Source of the DNA: Symsagittifera roscoffensis
Taxonomy: Eukaryota > Xenacoelomorpha > Acoela > Convolutidae
NCBI RefSeq assembly: GCF_963678635.1
Contig: NC_087071.1
Coordinates: 35,207,680-35,271,679 of the forward strand
Direction: 5' to 3'
DNA length: 64,000 nt
Within the stretch, counting starts at the first letter, position 1. Each line of letters begins with the position of its first letter. The notes below the pieces were generated by a model. It saw nothing but the letters and a program-made list of their open reading frames with translations, was not told the DNA's origin and did not search any database. The position numbers and the translations under genes were made by a program. Positions 10,191 to 20,285 of the stretch are shown here, piece by piece.

Positions 10191-11110
10191 CCCGGGTTGA
10201 CCAAAAATGATAGTCATACAATTTTCATATATGGAAAAATGCTAATCATACACTTTTCATGCAATTCCATAAGTACAAAAAATTGCATGAAATGTCTATG
10301 ATTAGTATTTGTTCATATATGGAAATTGTATGACTAGCATTTTTCCATAAACCAAAGAAATTTACTTTTTTTGTTTTAATTTCTCAAAAAGTTTTGGTTG
10401 TGTTCGTAACCGAACACAAATAACATACACCTTCGTTACTCAAAAAAAGTTGCCAAAGGTTTGGCCGTCTCGCAATGAAAAGGCATTGAAACTAGCCTGA
10501 TAGGTTTTAAATCTGTCTCACACAAATAATGTAACGAAAGTAACGAACTTTTAAAAAGATGATTATTTCTAAAAATCGAATTTTCAAATTACCAGACATT
10601 GATCAAGGCTTACAAAAACGTGTCATACAAAATAAGGAGAAGTTTTAAGCTTTTTTGAAAAAAGTTATGAAGTGAAAAGGAAAAAAAATCCAAAATTAGT
10701 ATATCCAGTACGACGTTATACACACAAAAACTAATTTTTGCATGCAAATTTTTTTTTTCAAAAAATGTTTGTTTGAGTACAAAAATCAATTTGCGGTTGA
10801 AAAAAAACACAAAAAATTTTTTGGGGGCAATTTCAAAAAAACTTCAAAAATTTGTGTCGTCGCCATCAAAAAAATGCTAGTCATACATTTTCCATATATG
10901 TTTCCATAATGCTAGTCCATATTTTCCAAATTTTTTATTTTATTTTGTACGATACACCGAATTTATGCCAAAACAAGAGAAAAGTTTTTCGAAAATTCGA
11001 CGACACCATTTTTGCAAAATGTATGATATTTGTATGATTAGTATTTTTTCAAAGACTTAGTTTATGGAATTGTATGATTAGCGTTTTTGGTCTATGGAAG
11101 TCAACCCGGG
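10191..11110. mobile_element. Palindrome-rich TIR element, copy 1
   Basis: The element opens with CCCGGGTTGACC and closes with the inverted TIR ending GTCAACCCGGG. The first 175 bp fold back on themselves: CATATATGG-type palindromes and opposed GTCATACA/TGTATGAC words surround a centre near 10270-10280. The body aligns with copy 2 (11218-12327) through landmarks such as GTTCGTAACCGAACAC and GGCAATTTCAAAAA. It has no coding capacity. Flanks GA/GA could be a 2 bp target duplication, but this is weak. Confidence 0.75.
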
Positions 11111-11217
11111 GATACGCAGCGACAAAACTTCAGAAAACAAACATATTATAACTCTTGTTTTCTAAAACTGGGATCATTATCCCTCATCATAATGTGGTAA
11201 TTAAAAATGTACGCCAA

Positions 11218-12327
11218 CCCGGGATGACCAAAAATACTAGTCATAGAATTTCCATATATGGAAAAATGCTAGTCATACACTTTTCATGCAATTCCATACG
11301 TACAGAAAATTGCATGAAAGGTCTATGATTAGTATTTTTTTCATATATGGAAATTGTATGACTAGCATTTTTCCATAAACCAAAAATATTGATTTTTTAC
11401 ATTTTAATTTCTCAAAATTTTTTGGTTGTGTTCGTAACCGAACACAAATGACATAAACCTTGATTACTCAAACGTAGTAACCAACGGTTTGGCCTTCTCA
11501 CATTGAAAATGCATTGGAAACAGCCTATATGTGTTACTTCTGTCTCAGACAAACAATATAACGAAAGTAACGAACTTATAAATTTTGGCAATAATTTTCA
11601 AAGATGATTATTACTAAAATTTGAATTTTCAAATTACCAAACATTGATCAAGGCATTCAAAAACATGTCATACAAAAGAACGAGGAGTTTTAAGCGTTTT
11701 TGAAAAAGGAAAAAAATCCAATATTTGTATATCCAGGACTACGTTATACACACAAAAAGTTAAATTTTGCATGCAAAATTTTTTTTTCAAAAAATGTTTG
11801 TTTGAATACGAAAATCAATTTGCGGTTGAAAAAAAACATAAAAAATTTTTGGGGGCAATTTCAAAAATACTTAGAAAAATGTTTGTCGTCGCCATCAAAA
11901 AAATGCTAGTCATACAATTTCCATATATGGAAATTGTATGACTAGTGTTTTTATTCAGAAAACAAGAATAAAAAAAGTCAAAGTTTTCAATCGTAGCAGC
12001 CCAAAAAACGCTTAAATGCTTTGCCAGCAGTTGAATTGATTAATCAAATCTTTTTTTTCACAAAAAGTTATTTTTAAAAAAATTCTAATCATACAATTTC
12101 CATATATGAAAATTGTATGGTTAGCATTTTTTTTTTCATACCATTTTTTTTCTTTTATTTATGAAGAGACACCAATTTCGATACCAAAACAACTATAAAA
12201 TACCTTTAAAATTCGATTAAACTCGTTTTGCAAAAATGCATGAAATTTGTATGACTAGCATTTTTCCATAGACTAAGTGTATGAAATTGTATGATTAGCA
12301 TTTTCGGTCTATGGAGGTCAACCCGGG
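11218..12327. mobile_element. Palindrome-rich TIR element, copy 2
   Basis: This copy has the same CCCGGG terminal inverted repeats as copy 1 and is collinear with it, but carries about 190 bp more near its end, with two additional fold-back cassettes (about 11900-11950 and 12085-12130). The spacer between copies is only 107 bp. AA/AA flanks could be a 2 bp target duplication. No open frame of interest is present, so it is probably non-autonomous. Confidence 0.75.
11906..11945. repeat. 40 bp perfect palindrome
   Basis: CTAGTCATACAATTTCCATA is followed immediately by its exact reverse complement. The centre lies between 11925 and 11926, and the symmetry ends at 11905/11946. It is the cleanest of several related palindromes in this element family. 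Confidence 0.95.
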
Positions 12328-12903
12328 AATTGACGAAAAGCAGAAACAAAAAACGTGCAATTTCCTAGCCTGAAATGATTTGGAGAACACATAGTGAGAG
12401 TATTTTTTCCTAATGAAAATAGGTCATTTGCAACAGGCATGATAATATTACCCTTCATCAAAAGCAAAACCCAAAATCTTTTCAGTAGATCTTTTCATCT
12501 TAGAAACCAGCAGCAGAATAGCGGAACTTTGAAATAAGGAATTTTTTTGATGAGTTGAATGTAGAAAGGTACAATTTGAGAAACGCAACAACACCTGCAG
12601 CAGTTATGATCACCTGATCGGCATCTTTTGTTGCAGATTTTGACAACCATCATACGTCTGTTCAAAGTATAAGTCAGTTCTAATTCAATTTGAAAATATT
12701 GACCTCTTTTTATCCATACGACAATAAAAAGCTCTCAAAAAACTGCCACGTGTATGGCACTATGTTTTTTATGAAGTCTTGTTTCCAACTAACTTTCCTT
12801 TCACGGCATGGAACGTAAAGAAAGACGTGTAGGCATGTATGCATTTCAAACTAAAACTTTTTGCCCGAGAAAAACCTCAGCACATACCAAGCTAATTATT
12901 GGT
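12328..12903. other. Spacer, nothing clear
   Basis: AT-rich sequence without a supported gene or repeat. Confidence 0.4.
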
Positions 12904-13203
12904 TTAAATCAGCGATACCTCGAATACTGACACAAATTTTTCCAGCCCTAATGGCTCTTCTATCATTATGCACAATATGTTTGAGGAAGCCGTTCTTATT
13001 TCAGCAAACTGGATTTTTAGCTTTTTTATCAAAAAATTAAACCAGCTATCGCAAACGACATGAACTTCTTCTTGCCTAAATGACGTCACGCAGTTCATCT
13101 GGAAACGTGTAATGACTGATCTTCTATTGCAATCTATTGCAGTCCTCCGCCTCTTCATTGCAAAAATATAAAGGCTCGCTTCATCTGCCAATTTTACAAA
13201 CAT
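12904..13203 (-). pseudogene. Unrecognised 99-codon exon-like frame, paralogue at 56582-56881
   Basis: This is an ATG-initiated minus-strand frame (MFVKLADEASL...) with 99 codons. It aligns with the minus-strand frame at 56582-56881, also 99 codons, through NCV, E-VH, a spaced F/K/K pattern and QFA near the end. The DNA also aligns (CAGCAAACTGGA in both). Both frames staying open across a diverged pair hints at past coding. No domain is recognised. A one-exon remnant of a duplicated gene is my best reading. Confidence 0.4.
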
Positions 13204-13489
13204 CCTTTGCTACTACGCAAAAGGGATAGCTATATCAAAAATTTCGAAAAAAAAATTCGATAAACAGCATCGAAATTTCAGTAATGAACACTTTTTTGGA
13301 TATCACCAGCATCTGTTTCGTTTCGTTTTATGCCTCATTCTTTCTCGATCTCTTTCCTCTTCTTCAATCATTTGATAAAAAAGACCTCCGATGTGATGTA
13401 TTAAATTTCGTGCTGGGCAAAATAAATTGGTTTAGAAAATCGAAACTACTAACGGCAATTTTTTTCTACCCTAGTTGACATCCAACTGA

Positions 13490-13625
13490 TTGTTAGCAGG
13501 TATGCGCCGAAGACTCAACCTGCAATCAGCAACCCTGGGAAAGCGAGGAACCAGTAATCAGAACCCGTTTGAAAACGCTATTTCCGAGAGCTCATTGAAA
13601 ATCTGTTCCTGACTGATCTAAAATG
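13490..13625. repeat. Segment repeated at about 57085-57195
   Basis: TCAACCTGCAATCAGCA, CAGTAATCAGA and TTTCCGAGAGCTCAT line up in order with TCAACCCTTAATCAGCA, CGGTTATCAGA and TTTCTGAGAGTTCAT. Together with the 99-codon frame just to the left, this defines a longer paralogous segment, 12.9-13.6 kb versus 56.6-57.2 kb, in the same orientation. Confidence 0.55.
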
Positions 13626-14868
13626 TCAGAGCGGGCAAAATAATTTAAAAAATAGACGTGCTTCATAATTTGAAATTAGAACAGTTTTTTTTGAAAGTCA
13701 AAGTGGGAGTATAGAACGAAACGAACGTTAATTCAACATAAAACATAGAATTTGGCCTTCAAACCACTCAAAGTAGACGACGATACCAACTAGTTAGTTT
13801 AGCGAACAAGTTCGTTCAAGGCTACCTCAAAGATCGAAAAAGGACGATTTTTTTTATTTGCCCGTAAACCCCCTGTGTTCCAACATTTCCCCATAGAGAC
13901 TATACAATTTAGGCCATGTGTATGACTGATCTTTTGATTACTGGACGTTGAAATCTAGCTTAGGCTATTTTCACTTGAAAACGAGTGAGAGAATAAAATT
14001 CAATCTTATTCGAGCGTTATGTTAATAAGAGACATCATCTACTTTTGGGATCGGGGGTATTTTAGCCAGCGGGAATGGGCGGCATTATTTTCGTTGTAAT
14101 TGAAAGAGTAGATAGTGGACTCTCCGGTTGTTTGACTCATCAACCCAAATGAAGTCGCCAGTTTTCAGTTCATGCTTTAGTGTGAAGCAGCAGTTGTTGT
14201 GTTCCTTGAGTGAGGGGTATGTATCCTCAGCAAACGTGACCATATGACATTCGTGTACAATTGTGCAAGGATGTAACATTTCTTATGGTCAACACATTCG
14301 TCAGAAAATAAAGACGAAAAACTCGCTCAATAAAACCCTAACAGACATGAATATTGTTAGCAAATTCAAATTGATTAATCATCAGTCCTTACTGGATTAA
14401 TAGTCTGTGATATTACATAAGTTTACCCTAAACAGAAAACTTCACAAAAATTTCGTTGACCAATTTACAGGAACGCCTGATCGCAGTAAAACCTCGCTAA
14501 CAGCTTCAAACCAATCTTTCCAGGAATCACCATGGTGTGTGACCCCAGATAAGTTAAGCTTCCACCTTAATCTCTTAAGTACCAAGAAGACTGGAACACG
14601 CTTGTTTTACCCACGAACGCAAAAAAGCAAATGCTGGTCAGTAAATACTGTTCAAAATTAGTTCAGTTGTCGGATATGGTGCCTCGACACGCAATAAATC
14701 TCTTTTTTTCTCATTATAAAAGAGATTGAATCTAATGAGGGCACAAATTCGTTATTAACAGCGTGGGAGTGAACCTGCTACACGGGAACCTGTTTCTTTC
14801 CGAGCGCCGCCAGATGTGCACATGGTTTAGGCCAAACTGATTATTTCACAGCGCAGTTTAGTGCAAGG
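13626..14868. other. Spacer with weak exon-like frames
   Basis: The minus-strand frame 14279-14085 (MLHPCTIVHECHM..., ATG start, 64 codons) and a plus-strand frame 14407-14661 have reasonable amino-acid composition. Neither has a recognisable motif or a paralogue here. Base composition is less AT-biased than the surroundings. Confidence 0.3.
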
Positions 14869-15258
14869 TTGTTAACGATACCCAAGCTATCACTAGAGAG
14901 GTCGAACATCATCGGTTTTACGGTAACTGCTTTTGATGTACGAATAATTTCACAAATACTGTCAACATTTCAAAGTAACGAGCGCAATCCAAGCACAGCA
15001 AATTGCATCGGATGTACGAATATATGTACTCAATGCTTTGATGATGACGTTTTTGTGGCACCAACGGCCAAGCTAATTTGCGTGTGGATGACGACCATCT
15101 AGGATTTGGGGTTGCCTTACGTTGAAGTTGTTTTCAACAAAGCGCTTGTTAAGCCAGATGGAACGCACCAAGGTTTTGTGGACTTAGAATGGCTAATACA
15201 GCCCTACGATCACAATTTGGTGGTCAACTTAAATGTTTTTCATAAGCCGACTGTTTGA
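14869..15258 (+). pseudogene. Unrecognised coding remnant with one in-frame stop
   Basis: The frame is open from about 14869 to a TAG at 15100-15102. It then continues in the same frame to TGA at 15256-15258, giving about 129 codons with a single interruption. The first part contains CIGCTNICTQC, a Cys-rich cluster with C-x2-C-x3-C-x2-C spacing. The second part reads VEVVFNKALVKPDG and DLEWLIQPYDHN. The initial codon is TTG, so the true 5' end lies elsewhere or upstream of a splice site. I cannot assign a family. Confidence 0.45.
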
Positions 15259-15547
15259 CTTCAGAAAACGATTCCAGTTGCAACTTGTGTCCTGTAGATG
15301 TTTAGATGTGTTTAAATGCATTTAGATGTATTTAGTACACAAAAAATTTAGCGTCGCGCGCGATGAAAGAAGCTTTAAGCACTCCAAACAATGAAAAATC
15401 TGCAGTTTTGGGTTTACTAGCTCTATGATACACAGGAGTCTATAAAACAACCAGACAAAAACCACTGATGACATCAATCGAATGTTTGAATGGCAAATCA
15501 TATTTTAGGAAGGTCTTAGGACCGACAAGTTGCTATCAAGTTCTATG

Positions 15548-15866
15548 TCAAATAACCATGGCTTTCCTGCTTGAGTGATCGTCTCCACTACGGACTTGAT
15601 GCAATTGATCAACGGTGTTAAAACGAAGAGTTTCTGCCGCATGATTGGCGAAAAACGCATGATTGGGAGCCCTTGAAATACCGTAGTTTATCAAACCGCA
15701 TGAAAACGATAGCAACCTCAACTTTTGAACGCTCTTGGATATTTTTGTGGAGGCTAGAAGCAATACGATTGGCCCATAGTTCCAATTTCAGAATGCACAT
15801 TGCCTCTTGGGTGTGTATTTTGACGTATGACATATTCGACCAGGAGTTGGTAGCTCGGATTTCCAC
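15548..15866 (-). pseudogene. Unrecognised exon-like frames, minus strand
   Basis: Two overlapping minus-strand frames (15866-15618 and 15763-15548) have balanced composition, e.g. WSNMSYVKIHTQEAMC. The plus strand is also open here (15673-15993), so which strand coded, if either, is unclear. The surrounding 14.8-16.5 kb is less AT-rich than its neighbours, which supports a decayed coding segment. Confidence 0.25.
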
Positions 15867-15993
15867 TCGGTATTCAGGATGTGGGCCGTCCCCTTATTGG
15901 CTACTTAAACGCCATTTGTATTTCAGAACCAAGTGCACTCTTATAATGTCTCTTATCGCGAGTCTGATCATATCGAACACGGGCAATACATAA

Positions 15994-18900
15994 CTTGATA
16001 CTGAGCATTAAGGACAGGAAGTTAAAACTCACAGTTGACACCTCAACTCACAGCTAATGATTTTTTGTTGCCATGGTCCCATTTCAGTGGTAAGCGACAT
16101 CTCCTCGTGATCAAGAGCCGCGCCCTGTGAAGGTCTCAGCTGATCAACAGTCTCCGGAATATTACTCAAGAATTTTGGATCCCCATAGTGTTAACAAAAT
16201 AACTTGGTCTCAACTCAGTTTTTTCGCTGTTTTGGGACTTTAAAAAGAATTCAGAAAGTCATTTTTGTAAAAGTTTTGCATCACTGCGGAAACTGCTTCC
16301 GGATGCATGGCTTCCAATCATCTTATGCGGTTTGTTGTAGAGCAAAGTTTGCGCATTTTGGTGAAACGTGGCTGAATTTGACGCCAAAATCTGCCCCTAA
16401 CCCAGCTGGCCATCCAGTTTGAGTCTTTAAAGATGCATTTCCCGTGGACTACGGCCGCTAGGTCGCACCGAGCCTTCTATTCGATGGGCTGAGTTTCTAA
16501 TACGTCAAAGTTTTGTTGAATATTGCCAATACGCCTGGCTCCTGTTCTTCAAAATTATGTTCAGTCATCAAAGCCCGGTAACAACCGACAAACTTGATCA
16601 CCTGCTTGTAAACTTACAAAATAAAGAAAACATAGACGAGGGCCTGTCAAACAACACTTCAACCACAGGGAACACATTTCGGGCATTCTTCGATCAGAAA
16701 CGTTAGAAATACGTTTTGTTCAATTATAGAGACGATATACAAAAACAACTGGAAAAATTACATTACAACTCATACTTCATTTCTCTAGCAAGATCAAAAA
16801 AACCGGACGGTTTTTTGACAAAAATTATTTGGAATCAAGCATGATCCTCAAATGTCCAACAACAGTCACCCTTTTTACTGGATATCATTAGAAACTTCTC
16901 AATTTCATCAGATTTAAAATCCGCTAGAGCACACATCACATGGGTAACGACCAGCCAAAATTATCATCTCATCAGATTAAGACAGCCACAACTTCATTGA
17001 AAACATTTGGATAATTCGCTTTCCTTAGCCGGATATTCAAATCTTTAGTATTCGACAAAAGATTTACAGACAGCTGGCGAATATGAGTTTGTTCAGCATA
17101 TGGGTTGTATTCTTTCCACAGCTAGTTAAACGCATTTTGGCAGCCTGCAAACTGGATAAAAAACGTTTGCAACTTAACAATTTTCTGATTTTCCAACAAA
17201 ACAAACAACCAAAGACGTCCTCACCAAGAACAAAAAAACTGAAAAAAATGTTTGGTAACACCTCAGGGGAACTGAAACTTAATTCACAGAAGAGACAGCA
17301 CTAGAAACGCCGTGAAACATGTATGATTATCATAACAGAAGAAGTTCAGCACGCGAATTTATTTTTATAAGAATTTTTATTTTCCAAAATCTCATCATGA
17401 TGCTTTCTAACTTCAATTTACAGCAATCAAAGCTTTGAGGCTCGCCGCAGTTGAGCTTTGAGAGCTTAATGTTTAGCTTACCCCCTAAAAAACTTCAACC
17501 TACGGTTGACTTTGGTCTTCAAAAAGTGCTAGTCTTAAACAGTTTTAGTTTTCAACCAATTTTTCGAAGTTTTTTAGATTATGTCTAGTTATGAAATGTG
17601 CCTAGAATGTTCTTCGTAACCTTTGCGGAACAAAATGGAGGCTTTCTGAACACCCGGGTTGAGCTCAAATTGAAAAGCGCGAAAAAAAAGTGGAAAAAAG
17701 CGTTCTTCATTGATGAATTTTTGATGCTCATTGCCACAATAGCAATTTTTATCAATTAATTATCTCTGGTTTGGCTTATTTTCAGCGATGAAAGAGAGAT
17801 TAAAAACCTGTCAAATGGAGCAAAAAATATGCTCTAACAGCGATTCGTTCTTCTAACCTTCATGTTTATAGACACATATTCTACATCTGCGCGCTCAATC
17901 TTTAAAAAAGTTTAAGCGTTGATTTTTGTGCGGAATCATTGCTGAAATACCTCTGAAAAATCGCAGATTTATATATGCAACAAATTCTGAATTTTACATG
18001 AACAGCGATCACTGGGATACTACAGAATGAGCGATAATTAACGTTGGGATTCAACCAGGGCAACACCGGTGAGCTCATGCAAAACTAACCCATGCATTAG
18101 TCACCGGTGAGCAAGTTCAAGAGTGGCATTAAATTTTTAAAAGAAACGAAAGCCAAAAACAAAATGGATAACAGATATCGGTAGAAAAGCTCAACAAAAA
18201 TAACACATTTACCAAATGAGACGTTTCGAGTGTAAACTGTTTTAAAAGGCGCGCATGGACATAGTTCGTGGTCGTAATTTTACTTTTAGCTTAAGTTTTC
18301 TTAGTAAAATCGTTAGCTAATTTTAATCTTGCAGTCGTCTACAGTACTTTGAACACAGCAAAATAAACGTTATCGTTTATCATTACAATCACCTTTTTAA
18401 ATACACTCGAGCATTATTGTATTTTTTTTACTTTGTTCAGTTTAGATGTAAGCAATTAATTGAACTACCATACTCTTTTAATGAAAGAAACTAGAAAGCT
18501 TTGAATTATCAAATCTAATTTTACAATCTGCATTTTCAAACAGCTTCTTGGTACTTTTCGGAAAATTTTTTCAAACAAAAATTGTTATCTAGAAAAGAAA
18601 ACGAAACAAAGACTGATCATTTTGGAACAACTTGAGCATTTAAAGCGAAGCGATCCAATCTGAAAAATGCCTTTTGATCAATAAAAGCTCTTGTTTACCT
18701 CGTTTAGCTCAAAAAACTAAACTAAACTACGAGTATCCTAAATTTTACTTTTCAAAATATATACCTGTGTTGACTTAACTGATTTTTGCCTTCAGATCAA
18801 AAATGCGGGTGATTTTTTCCATAGCGATGAAGCCTCGAAACTCATTTAACTATCGAGCCCTCTCATTGGCTGTAGAATAACTTTTATATTTTTTCAGTTT

Positions 18901-19149
18901 AACACTTTCTGAAGAACATTTTTTTGCTTATCAATTTATAGACTAACAAAAAAATTGCAAAGTGAAAAAAAAATGCATTTTCACAGCTGCTTTTTTCATT
19001 ACTTAAAAAAAGGTAACAACCTTTGAAACTAAAAAACATAGAAAAATTTGATGGTACAAAAAATTAGTATCAACTTCATCAAAATTACGGAATCATCAAA
19101 TCTAGTCAAGAAACTTGATCTAGATTAAATACTTGCAGAGAGACTTTGC
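15994..19149. other. Spacer between inverted arms, no gene supported
   Basis: AT-rich sequence with scattered short frames, e.g. plus 17083-17304 starting MSLFSIWVVFF, none convincing. A single CCCGGGTTGA word at 17653 resembles the TIR of the palindrome-rich elements but has no partner nearby. CACCGGTGAGC occurs twice, at 18064 and 18102. Confidence 0.4.
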
Positions 19150-19348
19150 TATAAACTCTATTGTGACTATCAATTGACCTAAGAATTCAGTACTAATTTT
19201 ATTCATATTGGCATTCTATTTTCAGGCAATCAGCTTTACCATTAAAATAAAATACTAGCATTTACTAGTATCATCAATTTTGACCGAGCAGCATTTCAAT
19301 TAATCAAAAAGTTTCTAGAGCGATTGAAAAGCTCTTTGCCCTTTCAAT

Positions 19349-19751
19349 CAGGGGAGGATTTATGGGAGGGGGGCGGCAGGACGCTCTCTCCTTAGGGATT
19401 CGACCCCCTGCCGACCCAAAGGGTCCCCCTTTTGTACTATTTTGAAATATCCATTGTTGGTGATGGACCCTAAAAATTTTCTAAACGCACCTTTGGCGAC
19501 AAAATATAATAATTTTGAGTGGGGGAGCGCGCGCCAAAAAATGCGATTTTTCAGTCAAAATTTTCCAAAAAGTGCTTAAAAACGCCTTTTTTGGCCCGTT
19601 TTTTTTCAAAATTTTGCTGCGGCGCAGAAAAGTTTAGTCAAAAAGAGGTCTTTATAGTGATTTAGAAGAGCTCAAAAAATCAATTTGGTCGGCCTAAAGA
19701 AAACTTTGGATATCCGCCTCCCCCCTCGAGAAACTCCTAGATCCTCCCCTG
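19349..19751 (+). mobile_element. hAT-type non-autonomous element with 8 bp target duplication
   Basis: Terminal inverted repeats are CAGGGGAGGAT at the left and ATCCTCCCCTG at the right. They are flanked by CTTTCAAT on both sides (19341-19348 and 19752-19759). The left arm of the inverted duplication (near 8690-8705) shows the uninterrupted site. An 8 bp duplication with CAGGG-type termini is the signature of the hAT superfamily. At 403 bp with no transposase frame, it depends on an enzyme encoded elsewhere. Confidence 0.92.
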
Positions 19752-20285
19752 CTTTCAATCCCTACTAAGTCTGAATTTCTTCTGCCCAATGTACTTGTAT
19801 ATGAAACCTTGCCTTCAATCGCTATTTAGCTGCTTATAGTTATATATATATTTTTGTTATTTCGCTTCTAATGTCATTATTACTTTGGTTTTTGAAAGAT
19901 CATTTTTCAGGTAAACAATTTTATCCAAATGTTTGCAATTTTTTTCAAAAAGTGTGTCACCATTCTCATTTTCACCCTTTGAAATTTGGAAATCTATGCA
20001 GATATTGGATCACTCATCTGTCACAAGGGTCCAAGCTCGTTTGAAAAAATTGTTTTATTTAACAGTCGATTAACTGATATCTTTTGTCAGTTGCAAATGA
20101 TTTGAAGTGTTCCATTTTTGAACGAAAACAAAAATAAAAATATGCCTATTGATTATGCTGCGAAAAGACAATTTGCGTTGATATAATTGATTCTGTTCAA
20201 TTCTCTAAGACGAATATGAAGCAGAAATTATCTCTTCTGTTCGAAATAAAGGGCGATAAACAAAAAATAATTTTGACAAAAATAG

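Noticed and set aside
17653-17664. CCCGGGTTGAGC resembling the end of the palindrome-rich elements
   Set aside because: There is only one partial terminal word with no matching opposite end and no GTCATACA palindromes nearby, so chance is likely.
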